Source: Membranipora membranacea
Taxonomy: Eukaryota; Bryozoa; Gymnolaemata; Cheilostomatida; Membraniporidae
Length of the DNA stretch: 64,000 bases
Assembly (NCBI GenBank): GCA_914767715.1
Contig: OU612073.1
Location: 25,296,001 to 25,360,000 of the forward strand
Direction of reading: 5' to 3'
In this document: positions 61,201 to 64,000 of the stretch, one piece after another
Layout of the letters: each line of letters opens with the position of its first letter
Position numbering within the stretch: the stretch's first letter is position 1
The notes under the pieces: model-generated
Database searches by the model: none
Told to the model about the DNA's origin: nothing
What the model saw: only the letters and a program-made list of their open reading frames with translations
Program-made: the position numbers and the translations under genes

Positions 61201-64000
61201 AATACTGATGTTGATTGATCTGAATCAGGCAATAATGATGCCCAAACTAACATTCAAATATAGGAGTAGGAGGTAGCTCAGTTGGTTAGAGCGCCTGCCC
61301 TTTCACGCTCAAGCGTTAGAGGTCTCGGGTTCGAAATCTGCTTCAGTCTACCGACTACTGGGCTCAATTGACGCCCCAGGTGTCCTCCGACCTGCATGCA
61401 AATTGAGAGCAACTTGGCGCCGAATATGGCGGCCGCGCCCTTAAGGCACCTGTATTTCTCAGTCTTTGAAAAGAGACAACCTTGTGATTTTAACCCACAT
61501 TAACCCCTTAATATAATTGGTTCTAGACACACTTTTAATGTGGAGATGTTAACCCTTAAAGCGACACAAATCATATATAAACAGTAGTTGTATCTTGGTG
61601 ACATGTTTAGGTGAGGAGTGAGAGAGAGGATCTACTCGCCCATCCTTTAGTTACTAGTCTGCTCAAACACAAGTGGCACACAATCGGACAGTACTTCTAC
61701 TACACTAATCTAGCCATTTACCTCGTATTCCTGATATTCCTCACTGGATTCGCTCTGACTGTTAGATCACCTTATTCTGTGTAAGTATAGGTCACCCTAT
61801 TCTGTGTAAGTGTAGATCACCTTATTCTGTGTAAGTATAGGTCACCCTATTCTGTGTAAGTGTAGATCACCTTATTCTGTGTAAATATAGGTCACCCTAT
61901 TTTGTGTGAGTATAGATCACCCTATTCTTTGTGCGTGTAGGTCACCTCATTCTGTAAATGTATTTCTACAGGGTGATTTGATAGATGATTACATCCATCT
62001 GAGCAAATAAGTTGTTGAATTTAGAGTTGAAGTTTCTTGACTCTCATTCCTGGCAAATAGTACCTATCAAAATTGGTATCCTTTAACGATTGCCATTTCT
62101 ATTCTAAGATGGCAGAATGATATAGGATATTTCATTAAACGTTGTATTTTATTTGAAAATGACTCTCATTGTATGCAAGTGTAAAATACCTCTTCACATG
62201 TGTATCAATGTTGTCAAATCCAGGGGTATCTGACTCAAGGGGTCATACTGTGTATTGACCCCTTGTATCAGGATTCTTCCTTTACTTACATAGAACTTTG
62301 ATACCTCTCTTATGTTCAATAGTGTGACTGGTGGCTGGAACAGCTCTTACAACCTGGTAGATGGTCCTGATGTCTTCAACGCTACATGTGCTGCACAGAA
62401 AGCCTTCCCTCTGGATGAGACACAGTTTGAGAGATCTAAGAGGCTCGTGTTTGTAGACTACGGTATATGGGTCAGTGTGGTGGTCATTGCCATCAAACTT
62501 ATGTCTGAGGTAAGTTATATATCGCCTCAAGCAGGTAAGTTAGGTTAGGTGCTGCTATCGGAACCCTATAGTACAGGTGTTTATATACGTTACATTCAAG
62601 CTGAGATTTTTTAGAGCACCCACATGAACATTTTTATTTCTCTTCTTGAGACAATACAAAACATACATACACGGTGTATACAGACTGTACTGTAGTGTAT
62701 ACAGACTGTACTGTAGTGTATACAGACTGTACTGTAGCGTATACAGACTGTACTGTAGCGTATACAGACTGTACTGTAGCGTATACAGACTGTACTGTAG
62801 CGTATAAAGACTGTACTGTAGCGTATACAGACTGTACTGTAGTGTATACAGACTGTACTGTAGCGTATACAGACTGTACTGTAGTGTATACAGACTGTAC
62901 TGTAGTGTATACAGACTGTACTGTAGTGTATACAGACTGTACTGTAGTGTATACAGACTGTACTGTAGTGTATACAGACTGTACTGTAGTGTATACAGAC
63001 TGTACTGTAGTGTATACAGACTGTACTGTAGTGTATACAGACTGTACTGTAGTGTATACAGACTGTACTGTAGCGTATACAGACTGTACTGTAGCGTATA
63101 CAGACTGTACTGTAGCGTATACAGACTGTACTGTAGCGTATACAGACTGTACTGTAGCGTATAAAGACTGTACTGTAGCGTATACAGACTGTACTGTAGC
63201 GTATACAGACTGTACTGTAGCGTATACAGACTGTACTGTAGTGTATACAGACTGTACTGTAGTGTATACAGACTGTACTGTAGTGTATACAGACTGTACT
63301 GTAGTGTATACAGACTGTACTGTAGTGTATACAGACTGTACTGTAGTGTATACAGACTGTACTGTAGTGTATACAGACTGTACTGTAGTGTATACAGACT
63401 GTACTGTAGTGTATACAGACTGTACTGTAGTGTATACAGACTGTACTGTAGTGTATACAGACTGTACTGTAGTGTATACAGACTGTACTGTAGTGTATAC
63501 AGACTGTACTGTAGTGTATACAGACTGTACTGTAGTGTATACAGACTGTACTGTAGTGTATACAGACTGTACTGTAGTGTATACAGACTGTACTGTAGTG
63601 TATACAGACTGTACTGTAGTGTATACAGACTGTACTGTAGTGTATACAGACTGTACTGTAGTGTATCAGAGAGTGTATGGATCATTTTTACACTTATTAC
63701 ACTCAGCAGCAGTTAACACACCTACAGTAAATTATTACTGAATACAAAGCCACAGCTTATAATACTCTGACTCTATTAGCACTTGGATAATGTCAAATAT
63801 GTCGTTTATAAAGGAGCTGCCAGAAACCTACACAATAGTTAGCATGACATGGCTATTAAAGTGATAGACCTATATACTCACTAAGATGATATGATATGAT
63901 ATGATTAACTGAAGGGTATGGTGGTATGAGGCCAGTAGAGCTGTTACTGACACTGAATAAAGGGATGACCTTCATTGTAGAAGGCAACACTGCAGATAAG
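46300..64000 (+). CDS. TRPA-like ankyrin-repeat cation channel, N-terminal part
   Basis: Sensory-type channel of the TRPA family, located in the plasma membrane. Exons: 46300–46743, 46965–47139, 48259–48419, 48815–48949, 50472–50564, 51575–51634, 52421–52627, 53111–53329, 53622–53715, 55218–55413, 56167–56350, 57216–57323, 57596–57706, 58523–58647, 59023–59271, 59630–59754, 59994–60155, 60969–61069, 61611–61780, 62323–62509 and probably 63981 onward. Phases close throughout (about 1102 codons). The first exon has no ATG, so a start exon lies upstream and was not found. Order: a Ser/Thr/acidic region of about 145 residues; two ankyrin repeats ([28 protein letters not shown]); an acidic low-complexity insertion; about 14 more ankyrin repeats; a linker with [31 protein letters not shown]1 ([17 protein letters not shown]); an S1–S2 loop with N-glycosylation sites; S2 ([13 protein letters not shown]). 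The pore lies beyond the window. The repeat count and the pre-S1 block fit TRPA better than other ankyrin channels. Confidence 0.88.
47792..47809. repeat. Short CAAGGAGT/ACTCCTTG hairpin, TRPA intron 2
   Basis: An 8-bp stem with a TC loop, sharing the core of the hairpins at 15045 and 26206. Single AACTCCTTGG half-sites also occur near 45888 and 45948. Confidence 0.5.
50281..50400. repeat. GC-rich direct repeat, two copies, TRPA intron 4
   Basis: Two copies of a block of about 55 bp with CCCTCGCCGAGGGGGCCTTT and GGCTCAGACTACTCTGTTGC. Its G+C content stands out from the AT-rich surroundings. A looser relative lies near 54912–54955. Confidence 0.85.
53716..55217. other. TRPA intron 9, mostly empty
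   Basis: No exon is seen in this 1.5 kb intron. It includes a SINE-like tRNA head at about 54563 and otherwise nothing I can name. Confidence 0.5.
54563..54640 (+). mobile_element. tRNA-derived SINE head with intact B-box
   Basis: TTTGATAGCGCAAATGATCA and a stem-like GATAGCG...CGCTATC pair precede CCTGGGTTCAATCCCTGCTG, which holds a perfect GGTTCAANCC B-box. A CA-rich, non-coding body follows to about 54775. Confidence 0.55.
56341..56470 (+). repeat. 30-bp array copying the TRPA exon 11 end and donor
   Basis: Five units (56341, 56371, 56401, 56431, 56461) of GATCATGAAG|GTA.... The first is the genuine exon end with donor GTAGGC. The next three carry GTAAGC, GTAAGG and GTAAGG. The fifth has lost the GT (GGAGAC). 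Confidence 0.95.
60190..60757 (-). mobile_element. 3' end of a non-LTR retrotransposon with (ATCC)n tail, TRPA intron 17
   Basis: A minus-strand frame (60757–60359, 132 codons) ends in a Tyr/Arg-rich block then [14 protein letters not shown], which resembles the extreme C-terminus of CR1/L2-type reverse transcriptases (SF-P-A---LN). On the same strand it is followed by AATAAATCCATCCATCC, a short-repeat tail typical of such elements (the GATG/GGAT run at 60202–60255 on the plus strand). It is 5' truncated. The family call is tentative. Confidence 0.45.
61266..61450 (+). mobile_element. tRNA-derived SINE
   Basis: GGTAGCTCAGTTGGTTAGAG (D-arm and A-box) is followed by a GCCTGCCCTTTCACGC anticodon-arm region and CTCGGGTTCGAAATCTGC (B-box). 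The T-stem pairs poorly and no acceptor stem closes, so it is not a working tRNA. A GC-richer unrelated body (GCAACTTGGCGCCGAATATG) follows. Confidence 0.65.
61764..61960 (+). repeat. 25-bp array copying the TRPA S1-exon end and donor
   Basis: The exon end AGATCACCTTATTCTGT|GTAAGTAT is repeated about seven times at exactly 25-bp spacing. Donor GT dinucleotides lie at 61781 (genuine), 61806, 61831, 61856, 61881, 61906 and 61931; an eighth unit has lost the GT. Copies alternate AGATCACCTT and AGGTCACCCT, so the ancestral growth step was a 50-bp dimer. Confidence 0.95.
62672..63667. repeat. 21-bp minisatellite, about 47 copies, TRPA intron 20
   Basis: The unit is GTGTATACAGACTGTACTGTA with a G(T/C)GTATA variable site and a rare TATAAAGAC. 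The C variants are clustered in two blocks (about 62735–62880 and 63070–63240) with the same internal order, including one TATAAAGAC each, implying duplication of a long block. The unit is a multiple of 3, so both strands read open as heptapeptide ladders. No start, splice site or protein context supports coding. Confidence 0.95.
63981..64000 (+). CDS. Probable start of next TRPA exon (cut by window)
   Basis: TTCATTGTAG is followed by AAG GCA ACA CTG CAG ATA, in the phase needed after exon 62323–62509. KATLQI would suit the S2–S3 linker of TRPA. Only 20 bases are visible. Confidence 0.45.

Noticed and set aside
61266..61350. Functional tRNA gene
   Set aside because: A- and B-boxes are present, but the T-stem has mismatches and no acceptor stem closes; SINE is a better reading.
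62555..63741. Two long opposing open frames (VYTDCTV and YTLQYSL ladders)
   Set aside because: A 21-bp unit keeps all in-phase frames open on both strands; it sits in a TRPA intron with no start or splice evidence.

Overview
The window is nuclear DNA from a multicellular animal. It holds intron-rich genes with GT–AG splice sites, a mitochondrial Lon protease with a presequence, a rhodopsin-class GPCR and a TRPA-type channel. The many tandem arrays, foldback elements and non-LTR retrotransposon relics suggest an invertebrate. I favour a non-bilaterian (sponge- or cnidarian-like) on general grounds only; the sequence does not settle the phylum. Gene calls rest on reading conserved motifs and on checking that exon phases close.

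Layout. 43–2939 (minus): 5' seven coding exons of an ER mannosyl-oligosaccharide alpha-1,2-mannosidase (MAN1B1-like, GH47), running off the left edge. 3640–5130: copies of a dispersed repeat. 5433–8330 (minus): two dead non-LTR retrotransposon fragments. 8804–24986 (plus): a complete 20-exon LONP1, about 1003 aa. Its introns carry two foldback elements, several minisatellites and, in intron 11, a complete-looking antisense gene (16645–18869, minus) for an unrecognised N/Q-rich protein with a Cys-Pro-Cys-Cys motif. 26031–27604 (plus): a two-exon class A GPCR. 27605–36361: mostly empty, with small repeats. 36362–40474 (minus): five-exon DHDDS (cis-prenyltransferase), with a 1.26 kb 18-bp array in intron 1. 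41504–44407: a 2.9 kb 19-bp satellite. 44523–45752: a terminal-inverted-repeat element. 46300–64000 (plus): at least 19 exons of a TRPA-like channel with about 16 ankyrin repeats, an acidic disordered insertion inside the ankyrin stack, and the first two membrane segments. It leaves the window on the right.

How the genes relate. MAN1B1 and DHDDS both serve ER N-glycosylation (DHDDS makes the dolichol carrier, MAN1B1 trims the glycan), but they are 33 kb apart with unrelated genes between, so I read no operon-like link. LONP1 is mitochondrial proteostasis; the GPCR and TRPA channel are membrane signalling proteins.

The most striking theme is that tandem duplications repeatedly lie exactly across exon–intron boundaries and copy the splice site itself. 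Cases are LONP1 intron 15 (3' splice site), LONP1 exon 10, two TRPA exons, MAN1B1 and DHDDS (5' splice sites). The result is ladders of competing splice sites, most of which would add a stop codon or shift the frame. The second notable item is the nested antisense N/Q-rich gene; the third is the TRPA insertion built from frame-neutral mini-exons.
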